Positions 1 through 8,585 of a DNA stretch of 62,996 bases are shown piece after piece. Within the stretch, counting starts at the first letter, position 1; every line of letters begins with the position of its first letter. Made by a program: the position numbers and the translations under genes. Below the pieces are notes generated by a model. The model saw only the letters and a list, made by a program, of their open reading frames with translations. It was not told where the DNA came from and searched no databases. This stretch comes from Marmoricola sp. (lineage in GTDB: Bacteria; Actinomycetota; Actinomycetes; Propionibacteriales; Nocardioidaceae), in assembly GCA_025964795.1 (NCBI GenBank), contig JAOPYC010000001.1, positions 1 through 62,996 of the forward strand, read 5' to 3'.

Positions 1-276
1 GCCCCGGCCGCGGCCAAGCGCGACCTCGACGACGACATCGGTGACGACATGGACCTGGTGGTCCAGGCGATCGAGCTGGTCGTCTCGACGCAGTTCGGCT
101 CGACCTCGATGCTGCAGCGCAAGCTGCGGGTCGGCTTCGCCAAGGCCGGGCGCCTGATGGACATCCTCGAGAGCCGGGGGATCGTCGGTCCCAGCGAGGG
201 CTCCAAGGCCCGGGACGTGATGATCAAGCCCGACGACCTCGACGACGTGATCTCCAACCTCCAGGGGGAGCAGTGA
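1..276 (+). CDS. ftsK: DNA translocase FtsK, C-terminal end (partial)
   Basis: The reading frame is open from base 1 and ends at 276, so only the last 91 residues are present. They form the winged-helix gamma domain ([18 protein letters not shown], then [15 protein letters not shown]), which in FtsK/SpoIIIE reads KOPS-type polar sequences and orients the motor on the chromosome. The motor domain lies outside the window. The stop overlaps the next start (TGATG), so the two genes are translationally coupled. The family is certain from the gamma domain. Confidence 0.93.
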   Translation, partial: APAAAKRDLDDDIGDDMDLVVQAIELVVSTQFGSTSMLQRKLRVGFAKAGRLMDILESRGIVGPSEGSKARDVMIKPDDLDDVISNLQGEQ

Positions 277-2087
277 TGAGCGTTTCGGTTCGGCACAACT
301 CGAGGCTGGCCGCGTTCGTGGCGCTCGCCGCTGCCGTGATCACCGTGGCGTGGTTCTCCCGTGCGCTGCAGACCGGGGCCTGGAGCGACTGGCTGTGGTG
401 CGTGGTGGTCGCCTCGATCGGCGTGCTGCAGCTGCTCGTCGTACGCGACGGACGGGCGCCGCTGATGGTGGCCGACGAGCACGGGGTCCGCGTACGCCGC
501 GGCGAGACCTGGAGCGGCCTGCGCTGGCAGGACATCGAGCACGTCGAGGTCCAGTCGCCCGCGTCCTGGCTGCGCGACGGCCAGGTCGTCGTGCACCCGG
601 TGGCCGGCGGCGAGACCGGGGTCACCGAGGCCTACGTCGTACCCCTCGCGATGAGCACCAAGGTCGACTACGACGGCCTGACCGGTGACCTGGTCGGTGA
701 CCTGGACGCGCTGGCCAGTGGCCGCGTGCCGGTGCTCGTGGTGACCAGGCTCGTGCCCGAGACGCCTGAGAGGACGCCGCAGGCCCTGGAGGCCGTCGCG
801 CCCGACGAGGGGCCCCAGGGGGAGCCCACTGAGGAGCCCGAGTCGGAGCCGGCCGCGGCCGCCATCCCGGTGCAGAGCCCGGTGCAGATCCCCGTCCAGG
901 GCGCCCAGCCCGTGCACGTCGAGCTGATGGAGCACCTCGAGGCCGAGGCCAAGGTCCAGGACGAGACCGAGGCCCAGGACGGGACCGGGGCTCCGCAGGG
1001 TCTCGTCGAGCCCGACCCGACCGAGAAGCTCGCGAAGGTGAAGGCGCTGCGCGGCCGCTGGGCCGGTGTCCTGGCCCGGCTCGGTGCGTCCGAGCCCACG
1101 ACCGACTCCGAGCAGGAGTCCGGTCCGGACGCCGTGCCGTCCGCCGACGAGACCGACGAAATCGACGAGACCGAGGAGACCGAGCCGGAGTTCGCGCCCG
1201 TCGACCCGGCCCGGGAGACCCGTCCCGCGGCCCGCGCGGAGGTGCGGCGCGAGTCCGTCCGGATGCTCCCCACGCCCCCGGCGATCCCGGCCCAGCGCTC
1301 CGCGGACACCACGGTCGTCGTGGCCCGGGTGGACGACTACGCGCCTTCGGCCCCGCAGCCCGCCCCGGACGCGATGATCGGGCCGATGATCGCCGCGGCC
1401 CGCAACCGGGCCCGGCTGAGCATCGACACCCTGAGCGAGCGCACCCGGATCCGGCCGCACGTCCTGGAGTCCATCGAGGTCGACGACTTCGAGGCCTGCG
1501 GTGGCGACTTCTACGCCCGCGGCCACCTGCGCACCCTCGCCCGCGTGTTCGGTCTCGACCCGGAGGAGCTGCTCGACCTCTACGACGAGCACTACGCCAA
1601 GGCCGAGATCGACGCCCGGCAGGTGTTCGAGGCCGAGCTCGCCACCGGCATCGGCGGCGGCGTCCGCGCCACCTACACCGGTCCCCGCTGGAGCCTGCTC
1701 GCCGCGTGCGTGCTCGCCCTGGCCGGGGTGTGGGGCGTGGCGCGGGTCTTCAACGACACCCCGCAGGAGCTGGTCAGCCCCGCCCCGAACGTCGTCGACT
1801 CCGCTGGGCTCGCCAAGGCGGACCCGGCCGAGACGCCGAAGATGACCCTGGCCACGCTCGAGGTCGCCGCGGCCGGCGACAGCCCGCAGGTCGTCATCCG
1901 CGACCGCGACGGCAAGATCCTGTGGGCCGGCAAGCTCGCCGACGGCCAGCACCAGCAGATCATCGGGCTCGCCCCCTTCGACGTGACCGCCAGCATCGGC
2001 CGGGCCGTGAAGGTCTCCTACCTCGGCAAGGCGAAGGGCAGCGTCGGCGACGCCCAGGCCGCGGCGAGCCGGCAGTTCGGGCAGTGA
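276..2087 (+). CDS. RodZ-like membrane protein with HTH domain and extra N-terminal membrane/PH-like region
   Basis: About 603 residues. Two hydrophobic helices lie at the N terminus (residues ~10-30 and ~38-58), followed by a short beta-rich stretch resembling a bacterial PH domain (LMVADEHGVRVRRG...). A ~230-residue acidic, Pro/Glu-rich linker follows. Next come a Xre/RodZ-type HTH (MIGPMIAAARNRARLSIDTL...), a single membrane helix (WSLLAACVLALAGVWGV) and a ~100-residue outer domain like DUF4115. RodZ links MreB-type cytoskeleton to the membrane, but no mreB is nearby. Usual RodZ proteins are 250-350 aa, so this is an enlarged version. ATG at 276 was chosen over GTG at 273 because AGGGGGAG at 262-269 is better spaced. 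Confidence 0.75.
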   Translation: MSVSVRHNSRLAAFVALAAAVITVAWFSRALQTGAWSDWLWCVVVASIGVLQLLVVRDGRAPLMVADEHGVRVRRGETWSGLRWQDIEHVEVQSPASWLRDGQVVVHPVAGGETGVTEAYVVPLAMSTKVDYDGLTGDLVGDLDALASGRVPVLVVTRLVPETPERTPQALEAVAPDEGPQGEPTEEPESEPAAAAIPVQSPVQIPVQGAQPVHVELMEHLEAEAKVQDETEAQDGTGAPQGLVEPDPTEKLAKVKALRGRWAGVLARLGASEPTTDSEQESGPDAVPSADETDEIDETEETEPEFAPVDPARETRPAARAEVRRESVRMLPTPPAIPAQRSADTTVVVARVDDYAPSAPQPAPDAMIGPMIAAARNRARLSIDTLSERTRIRPHVLESIEVDDFEACGGDFYARGHLRTLARVFGLDPEELLDLYDEHYAKAEIDARQVFEAELATGIGGGVRATYTGPRWSLLAACVLALAGVWGVARVFNDTPQELVSPAPNVVDSAGLAKADPAETPKMTLATLEVAAAGDSPQVVIRDRDGKILWAGKLADGQHQQIIGLAPFDVTASIGRAVKVSYLGKAKGSVGDAQAAASRQFGQ

Positions 2088-2167
2088 CACCCGCGGGTTC
2101 GCCCGGGGCCCCGAGCGGGCACTGAGTTCGTGGATGAGAGGGGGCGTCGGTCATACTCGAGGCGCCT

Positions 2168-3601
2168 ATGAACGCATCTGCCGCTTCCCTGACCCCGCCC
2201 AGCCTCACCCCGACGACCGTCGCGATGGTGACGCTCGGCTGCGCCCGCAACGAGGTCGACTCCGAGGAGCTGGCCGGTCGGCTGGAGGCCGGGGGCTTCC
2301 GCCTGGTCGAGGACCCCGCTGACGCCGAGACCGTCGTGGTGAACACCTGCGGCTTCGTCGAGGCCGCCAAGAAGGACTCGGTCGACACGCTGCTGGCCGC
2401 CGCCGACCTCAAGGGCACCGACGGTGCGCCGAGCACCACCAAGGCCGTCGTCGCCGTGGGCTGCCTGGCCGAGAGGTACGGCGCCGAGCTGGCCACCTCG
2501 CTGCCCGAGGCCGACGCCGTGCTGGGCTTCGACGACTACCCCGACATCGCCGGCCGGCTGCGCTCGATCCTGGCCGGCGAGCAGCAGCACCCGCACACGC
2601 CGCAGGACCGCCGCAAGCTGCTCCCGATCTCGCCCACGGCGCGGGTCGACGCCCCGGCGTACCAGCCCGGCCACGGGGACCGCCGCCGCCTCGACTCGGG
2701 GCCGATGGCACCCCTGAAGCTCGCCTCCGGCTGTGACCGCCGGTGCACGTTCTGCGCGATCCCGGCGTTCCGCGGATCCTTCGTCTCGCGCCGACCCTCC
2801 GACGTGCTCGCCGAGGCCCGGTGGCTGGCGGGGGAGGGCGCCCGTGAGCTCTTCCTGGTCAGCGAGAACTCCACGTCGTACGGCAAGGACCTCGGCGACC
2901 TGCGACTGCTCGAGACGATGCTGCCCGAGCTCGCCGCGGTCGAGGGCGTCGACCGGGTGCGGGTGTCCTACCTGCAGCCCGCGGAGACCCGGTCCGGCCT
3001 GGTCACGGCGATCGCGACCACGCCCGGTGTCGCCGACTACTTCGACCTCTCCTTCCAGCACGCCTCCAACCCGGTGCTGCGCCGGATGCGGCGCTTCGGC
3101 GACTCCGAGTCCTTCCTCGGCCTGCTGGAGCAGGCGCGCTCCCAGGCCCCCCAGGCCGGGGCGCGGTCCAACTTCATCGTGGGGTTCCCCGGCGAGACCG
3201 AGCACGACCTCGAGGTCCTCTGCGACTTCCTCACCGACGCCCGGCTCGACGCGATCGGCATCTTCGGCTACTCCGACGAGGACGGCACCGAGGCGGAGAA
3301 GTTCGAGGACAAGCTCGACGAGGACGAGATCCGCGAGCGGGTCGAGCACGTCACCGCCCTCGCCGAGGAGCTGACCTCCCAGCGGGCGGAGGAGCGCATC
3401 GGCGAGCAGGTCGTCGTGCTCGTGGAGTCGCTGGAGGAGGGCGACGCCGAGGGACGAGCCGCCCACCAGGGTCCCGAGGTCGACGGGTCCACGACGATCG
3501 AGGGCGTATCGGCCGGGGTGCGGGTCGGTGACATGATCACGGCGCGGGTGGTCGCCTCCGAGGGGGTCGACCTCGTGGCCCGCGTCGAGGAGGGACGATG
3601 A
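2168..3601 (+). CDS. rimO: ribosomal protein S12 methylthiotransferase RimO
   Basis: Radical-SAM enzyme that adds a methylthio group to the conserved aspartate of ribosomal protein S12. Three N-terminal cysteines (C25, C61, C99) can hold the auxiliary 4Fe-4S cluster, and the radical-SAM motif CxxxCxxC is C189-C193-C196 ([13 protein letters not shown]). A TRAM-like RNA-binding domain ends the protein. Its 477 aa are typical. RimO is preferred over MiaB because of the [11 protein letters not shown] start and the [10 protein letters not shown] context. The final four bases overlap pgsA (ATGA), so they are co-translated. The order ftsK-rodZ-rimO-pgsA is shared with other actinobacteria such as Streptomyces. 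Confidence 0.93.
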   Translation: MNASAASLTPPSLTPTTVAMVTLGCARNEVDSEELAGRLEAGGFRLVEDPADAETVVVNTCGFVEAAKKDSVDTLLAAADLKGTDGAPSTTKAVVAVGCLAERYGAELATSLPEADAVLGFDDYPDIAGRLRSILAGEQQHPHTPQDRRKLLPISPTARVDAPAYQPGHGDRRRLDSGPMAPLKLASGCDRRCTFCAIPAFRGSFVSRRPSDVLAEARWLAGEGARELFLVSENSTSYGKDLGDLRLLETMLPELAAVEGVDRVRVSYLQPAETRSGLVTAIATTPGVADYFDLSFQHASNPVLRRMRRFGDSESFLGLLEQARSQAPQAGARSNFIVGFPGETEHDLEVLCDFLTDARLDAIGIFGYSDEDGTEAEKFEDKLDEDEIRERVEHVTALAEELTSQRAEERIGEQVVVLVESLEEGDAEGRAAHQGPEVDGSTTIEGVSAGVRVGDMITARVVASEGVDLVARVEEGR

Positions 3602-4224
3602 CGCAGCCGGCGACGGTGAGCAACTGGAACGTCCCCAACGGGCTCACCACGCTCCGCATCGTGATGGTCCCGTTCTTCGGCTGGGCGCTGCTGCACGACG
3701 GCGGCGGGAGCACGACCTGGCGCTGGGTCGCCTGGGCGCTGTTCTGCATCGCCATGGTCACCGACAAGATCGACGGCGACATCGCCCGCAAGCACAACCT
3801 GGTCACCAACTTCGGCAAGATCGCGGACCCCATCGCCGACAAGGCGATGACCGGGATGGCCTTCATCGGGCTGGCCATCATCCACGACTTCATGCCCGCC
3901 TGGCTGTGGTGGGCCATCGCCGTGGTCGTCCTGGTGCGCGAGTGGGCGGTGACGTTCGCGCGGCTCTCCATCGCGAAGGACGTGGTGATGCCCGCGAAGC
4001 AGAGCGGCAAGGTCAAGACGATGCTGCAGGCCGTCGCCCTCGGTGGCTTCGTGGCGCCCTTCGGCATGCTGACCGGTGCTCTCGAGGTGCCCGGCGACGT
4101 CGTCTGGTGGCTCTCGGCGGCGCTGCTCGCCGTCGCGGTGGTGCTGACCGTGACCTCGGGGCTGGAGTTCGCCCGGGACGTGGTGGCCCACCGCCGCCAG
4201 GCGCCCGTCCGCAGCCGACCCTGA
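3598..4224 (+). CDS. pgsA: CDP-diacylglycerol--glycerol-3-phosphate 3-phosphatidyltransferase
   Basis: Integral membrane enzyme making phosphatidylglycerol phosphate from CDP-diacylglycerol and glycerol 3-phosphate. The full CDP-alcohol phosphotransferase signature is present: D59-G60-x2-A63-R64-x8-G73-x3-D77-x3-D81. Several hydrophobic helices surround it, and 208 aa is normal for the family. It overlaps rimO by ATGA. Only 4 bp separate its stop from the convergent CGNR gene, with a weak GACCC/GGGTC 5-bp stem across the junction (4217-4230). PgsA is favoured over PgsA2/cardiolipin synthase by synteny with rimO. Confidence 0.88.
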   Translation: MTQPATVSNWNVPNGLTTLRIVMVPFFGWALLHDGGGSTTWRWVAWALFCIAMVTDKIDGDIARKHNLVTNFGKIADPIADKAMTGMAFIGLAIIHDFMPAWLWWAIAVVVLVREWAVTFARLSIAKDVVMPAKQSGKVKTMLQAVALGGFVAPFGMLTGALEVPGDVVWWLSAALLAVAVVLTVTSGLEFARDVVAHRRQAPVRSRP

Positions 4225-4228
4225 GGGG

Positions 4229-4780
4229 TCAGTCCCGCTGGCGGTCTCGGTAGGCCCGCACGTTCTCGCGGTTGCCGCACCCGGAGTCGCAGAACCGCCG
4301 GGAGCGGTTGCGGGACAGGTCGACCACCAGGTCCGCGCAGTCGTCGGCGGCGCAGGTCTTCAGGCGGTCGAGCTCGCCGCTGCGGATCACGTCGGTGAAC
4401 GCCATCGCGGCCTCGACGACCATCCGGGTCGCCAGCGGGGCGTGCATCGGTGAAGCGTGGATGTGCCACCCGATGTCGTCGTGGTCGACCAGCTGGGGAA
4501 GGGCGCGCGACTCCGAGAGCACCTCGTTGACGGCCCGCACGAGGTCGGCCTCCGCGAGTCCCCAGAGCTCGCGCAGCCGGGGCCGCAGGGCGCGTACGTC
4601 GTCCAGCTCGGCCTGGTCGCCCGCCCGGCTGCCGCTCCAGCCCTGGTCGTCGAGGAACCGCACCAGGTCGGCCGGGGTGCGCAGCGTGTCCTCCTCGGCG
4701 GTGGCGCCGTGCCCCTCGGCGGTGTTGACCAGCGCGACCATCGCCCCGAGCGCCAGCTCGGTGTCATGGGCAAAAACCAC
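4229..4780 (-). CDS. CGNR zinc-finger (ABATE domain) transcriptional regulator
   Basis: 183 aa. The N-terminal two thirds look like the ABATE ligand/stress-sensing domain. The C terminus is a CGNR zinc finger with cysteines C143, C148, C164 and C168, ending in CGNRENVRAYRDRQ. Family members are usually DNA-binding regulators of a neighbouring gene. The GTG start at 4780 has an AGGAG ribosome site 5 bases upstream. It diverges from the EamA transporter across a 65-bp region holding palindromes, so it may control that gene and itself. The ligand is unknown. Confidence 0.85.
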   Translation of the reverse strand: MVFAHDTELALGAMVALVNTAEGHGATAEEDTLRTPADLVRFLDDQGWSGSRAGDQAELDDVRALRPRLRELWGLAEADLVRAVNEVLSESRALPQLVDHDDIGWHIHASPMHAPLATRMVVEAAMAFTDVIRSGELDRLKTCAADDCADLVVDLSRNRSRRFCDSGCGNRENVRAYRDRQRD

Positions 4781-4806
4781 TTTGACTCCTGACCTCTCGT
4801 GGTCCT

Positions 4807-4833
4807 ACGGTAACTACCGTCAGTACATGTTAC
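4807..4833. promoter_or_regulatory. candidate operator between CGNR regulator and EamA transporter
   Basis: ACGGTA (4807-4812) and TACCGT (4815-4820) are exact inverted repeats two bases apart. An overlapping second pair is GTAAC (4810-4814) and GTTAC (4829-4833). They sit in an AT-richer 65-bp divergent intergenic region, where a repressor site would be expected. The assignment to the CGNR protein is inferred from position only. Confidence 0.45.
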
Positions 4834-4845
4834 TCCTTACAGGCG

Positions 4846-5958
4846 GTGAAGCGGATGTCCACGAGGTCCACGGGGGTCGGGCTGCTGTTCGCGCTGGTGT
4901 CCGCCTCGACGTTCGCGACCTCCGGTCCGTTCGCCAAGTCGCTGCTCGACGGCGGGGGCTGGACCCCCGGCTCGGTCGTGGTCCTGCGGATCGGTGGGGC
5001 CGCGCTGCTGCTCCTGGTCCCGACCGTGCGGGCCCTGAGCGGCCAGTGGCACCTGCTGCGCAGCGGCTGGCTGCGGATCGTGGCGTACGGCGTGGTGGCG
5101 GTCGCGCTGCCGCAGCTGGCCTTCTTCTACGCGATCCAGCACCTGTCGGTGGGCGTCGCCCTGCTGCTGGAGTACCTCGGCCTGGTGCTCGTGGTCGTGT
5201 GGCAGTGCCTGCTCGCCCGGCGGCTGCCGCGGCCGCCGACGGTGCTCGGGATGGCGCTCGCCCTGGCCGGGCTGGTGCTCGTGCTCGACGTGTTCGGCGG
5301 CGTCCGGATCGACCTCGTCGGGGTGCTGTGGGGACTGCTCGCCGCCTTCGGGCTGGCGTCGTACTTCCTGATGTCGGGGCACGCCGCCAAGGTGCCGCTG
5401 CCGCCGCTCGTGCTCGCCGGTGGCGGGATGGTCGTCGCCTCGCTCGGCTTCGCGCTGCTCGGCGCCACCGGCCTGCTGCCGATGTCGTTCAGCACCGACG
5501 CCGCGCAGTTCTCGGGCTGGTCGTTGCCCTGGTGGGCGTCCGTGGCGGAGCTGGCCGTCCTCGCGGCGGCGACGCCCTACCTCACCGGCATCGTCGCGAC
5601 CCGCGTGCTCGGGGCCAAGCTGGCCTCGTTCGTCGGCCTGTCCGAGGTGATGTTCACCGTGCTGCTTGCCTGGCTGCTCCTCGGCGAGCTGCCCCGACCG
5701 GTGCAGCTGGTCGGGGGCCTGTTCATCCTCGCCGGCGTGGTGGCGGTGCGCAGCGAGGAGCCGCGTGGGCCCGCCGAGGCGGTCGGCGGGCCCACGGGTC
5801 CGTCAGAGGTTGAACCGCGCGTCGCGGTCCAGGAGACGCTGCGTGGCGACGTTCCGGTAGTGGCGCACGATCGGGTCGAGCTCGACCGGGTCGACGTCGC
5901 TGCGGCGCAGGACCTGCGTGGTCCCGTTGGGACGGTGCAGCAGCACGGCCCAGTGTGA
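4846..5958 (+). CDS. EamA/DMT-family transporter (RhtA-like) with unusual C-terminal tail
   Basis: About ten membrane helices arranged as two EamA repeats, as in drug/metabolite exporters of the RhtA/YdcZ type. The transporter core ends near residue 305 (LVGGLFILAGVVAVRSEE). A further ~64 polar residues follow, which is atypical; the family is usually ~300 aa. This tail runs through a strong hairpin (5765-5795) and 156 bp into the convergent gene at 5803-6639. Either the protein really has a junk-like tail or the true end differs by a frameshift: a +2-frame stop lies at 5811-5813. Start is GTG 4846, with ATG 4855 as an alternative. Substrate unknown. Confidence 0.75.
   Translation: MKRMSTRSTGVGLLFALVSASTFATSGPFAKSLLDGGGWTPGSVVVLRIGGAALLLLVPTVRALSGQWHLLRSGWLRIVAYGVVAVALPQLAFFYAIQHLSVGVALLLEYLGLVLVVVWQCLLARRLPRPPTVLGMALALAGLVLVLDVFGGVRIDLVGVLWGLLAAFGLASYFLMSGHAAKVPLPPLVLAGGGMVVASLGFALLGATGLLPMSFSTDAAQFSGWSLPWWASVAELAVLAAATPYLTGIVATRVLGAKLASFVGLSEVMFTVLLAWLLLGELPRPVQLVGGLFILAGVVAVRSEEPRGPAEAVGGPTGPSEVEPRVAVQETLRGDVPVVAHDRVELDRVDVAAAQDLRGPVGTVQQHGPV
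5765..5795. terminator. perfect 13-bp hairpin, probable bidirectional terminator
   Basis: Arms 5765-5777 and 5783-5795 are exact reverse complements around a 5-base loop (GGCGG). It lies 8 bp past the stop of the minus-strand gene at 5803. No T tract is present, as is usual for actinobacterial hairpin terminators. It falls inside the annotated end of the EamA reading frame. Confidence 0.7.
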
Positions 5959-6639
5959 GGTGCGCGGGTCGCCGACCACGTCCACCGGCTGCAGGCCGTC
6001 GGCCAGGTCGAAGGTCTCCGAGCCGCTCGTGTCGTGCACGGTCAGGACCGAGCCGCTGAGGCGGACGACCTGCGGGGTGCTGGCGATGACCAGCGCCCAC
6101 AGGACCACCACCGTGACGAACCCGATCACCAGGGACAGGAAGTCGTCGGAGGTGCGGCTGTCCGCGAAGCGCACGCCGAGGCCGGCCGTGCCGGCGACGG
6201 AGAGGGCGAGCAGGGCCGCGGCGACGACGCGCGGGACGTGGCTGGCCTTCCAGTGGGCCTCGTGCGGCACCGTGGCCCGGACGACCTCGGCGCCGGGCTT
6301 CGCCGTGGGCACGACCCTGACGTGGGACTGCGCCGGGATGAACACCGGGGCGATCCGCGGCGCCACCGAGAGAGCCGGGGGCGCTGCCTCCAGCACGGCC
6401 TCGACGGGAGCCGCGACGGGCACCTCGATGACCGAGCCGGGTGCGTCGTGGGTGGGCAGCTTCTGCGCCGGGATGGGGCTGGGCGTGGCGCGGTGCTTGC
6501 CGTGGACCGGCGCCTCCGTCGCCATCAGCTCGGTGAGCGTCAGGAGCCGACCCGGCTCGTGCTGCTGGCCGGTCTGGTGACTGGTCTGGTGGCCGGCCTG
6601 GGGCCGGTTGGTCTCGTCGGTCTCGCCGCGGTGTCGCAT
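5803..6639 (-). CDS. hypothetical membrane protein with two central TM helices
   Basis: 278 aa from ATG 6639, chosen for a GGGGGAAG ribosome site seven bases upstream; longer in-frame starts lack one. The N-terminal ~130 residues are polar and Pro/Ala-rich (disordered). Two adjacent membrane helices follow (VVAAALLALSVAGTAGLG and SLVIGFVTVVVLWALVIA), then a ~90-residue domain ending in RYRNVATQRLLDRDARFNL. The last part has the alternating pattern of a small beta domain (VVRLSGSVLTVHDTSG). No family was recognised. It is expressed away from GH15 and converges on the EamA gene. Confidence 0.65.
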   Translation of the reverse strand: MRHRGETDETNRPQAGHQTSHQTGQQHEPGRLLTLTELMATEAPVHGKHRATPSPIPAQKLPTHDAPGSVIEVPVAAPVEAVLEAAPPALSVAPRIAPVFIPAQSHVRVVPTAKPGAEVVRATVPHEAHWKASHVPRVVAAALLALSVAGTAGLGVRFADSRTSDDFLSLVIGFVTVVVLWALVIASTPQVVRLSGSVLTVHDTSGSETFDLADGLQPVDVVGDPRTSHWAVLLHRPNGTTQVLRRSDVDPVELDPIVRHYRNVATQRLLDRDARFNL

Positions 6640-6780
6640 CGTTGTCTTCCCCCGTTTGCTCGAAAGCGGTTCCCGGACGTCGTGCTTCGGCCGGTTCCCC
6701 AAGTGTGCTGGCGCTCGGGGCACTTGCGACCATTCGTCCGTTAAATGGGGTCTGTCGGACTAGACCACGCTTCAGCCCAT

Positions 6781-8562
6781 TCAGGGGCCTGTGCTAGCCC
6801 GACGCAGGTTCATCGCCGCGCTCACCAGCGCGAGGTGGGAGAAGGCCTGCGGGAAGTTCCCGACCATCCGCTCGCCCGCCACGTCGTACTCCTCGCTGAG
6901 CAGGCCGACGTCGTTGCCCAGGGCCACCAGCCGCTCCATCAGGGCGCTGGCGTCGTCGACCCGGCCGGCCAGGGCGTACGCCGAGACCAGCCAGAACGAG
7001 CAGGCCAGGAAGGGGTGCTCGATGCCGGACAGCCCGTCGACACCGGAGTCGTTGCGATAGCGCAGCAGCAGGCCCTCGTGCATCAGGTCCTTCTCCACGG
7101 CCTCGATGGTGCCGAGCATCTTGGGGTCGTGGCCGTCGATGAACCGCACCATCGGCAGCACCAGCAGGGAGGCGTCCACCGCGTCGGTGTCGTAGTGCTG
7201 GGTGAAGGTGTTGCGCAACCGGTCGAAGCCGCGCTCCATGATCTCCTCGCGGACCTGGGCGCGCAGGTAGCGCCACTCGTCGACCGGGCCCTCGAGCCCG
7301 TGCTTCTCGACGCCCTCGATCACCCGGTCGAAGGCCGCCCAGACCATCACCCGGCTGTGGGTGAAGTGGCGCAGCGGTCCGCGGACCTCCCAGAGGCCGT
7401 TGTCCGGCTTGCGCCACTCCTCGGCGAGCTGGTTGACCAGCGTGCGCTGCAGGCTCCAGCTGTCACGGGTCTCCTTGACCCCGTGGTTGCGGGCCATGGA
7501 GAGGGCGCAGAGCACCTCGCCCAGCACGTCGGTCTGGCGCTGGTCGACGGCGCCGTTCCCGATCCGGACCGGCCGGGAGTCGGCGTACCCCGCCAGGTGG
7601 GGGAGCTCGCGCTCGGGCAGGTGCCGGGCGCCCTCGACGGTGTACATGATCTGCATGTCCACCGGGTCGCCGGCGATGGCGCGCAGCAGCCAGCCTCGCC
7701 AGTGGTGGGCGTGGTCGGCACGGCCGGCCGCGAGCAGCGCCTCGAGGGTGAGGGCGGCGTCGCGCAGCCAGCAGTAGCGGTAGTCCCAGTTGCGCTCGCC
7801 GCCGAACTCCTCCGGCAGCGAGGTCGTCACGGCCGCGACGATGCCGCCGGTGTCGACGTGGGTCAGTCCCCGCAGGGTGACCAGGCTGCGCACCACGGCG
7901 GAGCGCCACGGCCCGTCGTACTCGCAGGCGTCGGCCCAGTTCTGCTGCTCCTGCAGCGTCCACGCGAGCCGCTCGTCGACGTCCACGGCGTCCGGGACCC
8001 GGCGGTAGGACGGCGTCCAGGTCAGCGTGAAGTGCAGGACGTCACCCTCGGCGACGTCGAAGGTCTCCTCGTGGTGGCCGTCGACCGCCGGGGGCAGCCG
8101 GGGCCCGGTGAGGATCAGCTTGTCCGGGCCGGCGGTCGCGATGATCGCGGGCTGGCCCCCGATCTCCTCGCGGTGCACCCAGGGACGGATCCGGCCGTAG
8201 TCGAAGCGCACCACCCAGCTGTGCCGGAGGGCGACCGTGCCGCGCAGGCCCTCCACCCGTCGTACGACGTCGGCGCGACGGTCGCCGGTCGGCATCAGGT
8301 CGGTGACCCGCATCTCCCCCGAGTCGGTGGTGTACGTCGTCTCCAGCACCGCGGTGTCGCCGACGTAGCGACGCGTCGCGGTGTGCTTGCCGGCGGGACC
8401 GACGAACCAGTGGCCGTTCTTGTCGTCGCCGAGCAGGCCTGCGAAGCAGGCGTGCGAGTCGAACTGGGGCAGGCAGAGCCAGTCGATGGAGCCGTCGATG
8501 CCGACGAGGGCGGCGGTGTGGCCGTCCCCGATCGCGGCGTAGTCCTCGATGGGCAGCGACAT
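6781..8562 (-). CDS. glycoside hydrolase family 15 protein (trehalase/glucoamylase-like)
   Basis: 593 aa, cytosolic (no signal peptide). The N-terminal beta domain begins SLPIEDYAAIGDGHTAALVG with GSIDWLCLPQFDS, typical of GH15 enzymes such as the mycobacterial trehalase. An (alpha/alpha)6 barrel follows with WDYRYCWLRDA, the general-acid region GLWEVRGPLRHFTHSRVM and a C-terminal EHPFLACSFWLVSAYALAG. The substrate is probably an alpha-glucoside; trehalose is a reasonable guess from mycobacterial homologues but cannot be read from sequence. It diverges from pncC with only 23 bp between start codons, and its mRNA looks leaderless. Confidence 0.9.
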   Translation of the reverse strand: MSLPIEDYAAIGDGHTAALVGIDGSIDWLCLPQFDSHACFAGLLGDDKNGHWFVGPAGKHTATRRYVGDTAVLETTYTTDSGEMRVTDLMPTGDRRADVVRRVEGLRGTVALRHSWVVRFDYGRIRPWVHREEIGGQPAIIATAGPDKLILTGPRLPPAVDGHHEETFDVAEGDVLHFTLTWTPSYRRVPDAVDVDERLAWTLQEQQNWADACEYDGPWRSAVVRSLVTLRGLTHVDTGGIVAAVTTSLPEEFGGERNWDYRYCWLRDAALTLEALLAAGRADHAHHWRGWLLRAIAGDPVDMQIMYTVEGARHLPERELPHLAGYADSRPVRIGNGAVDQRQTDVLGEVLCALSMARNHGVKETRDSWSLQRTLVNQLAEEWRKPDNGLWEVRGPLRHFTHSRVMVWAAFDRVIEGVEKHGLEGPVDEWRYLRAQVREEIMERGFDRLRNTFTQHYDTDAVDASLLVLPMVRFIDGHDPKMLGTIEAVEKDLMHEGLLLRYRNDSGVDGLSGIEHPFLACSFWLVSAYALAGRVDDASALMERLVALGNDVGLLSEEYDVAGERMVGNFPQAFSHLALVSAAMNLRRASTGP

Positions 8563-8568
8563 GAGCGC

Positions 8569-8578
8569 AGGCTAGCGT
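8569..8578. promoter_or_regulatory. overlapping divergent -10 elements, both apparently leaderless
   Basis: Plus strand: TAGCGT at 8573-8578 lies 7 bases before the pncC ATG. Minus strand: TAGCCT (8574-8569) lies 6 bases before the GH15 ATG. The two hexamers share two base pairs. The 23-bp intergenic region is too short for 5' leaders or separate promoters. Confidence 0.55.
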
Positions 8579-8585
8579 TCGACAC

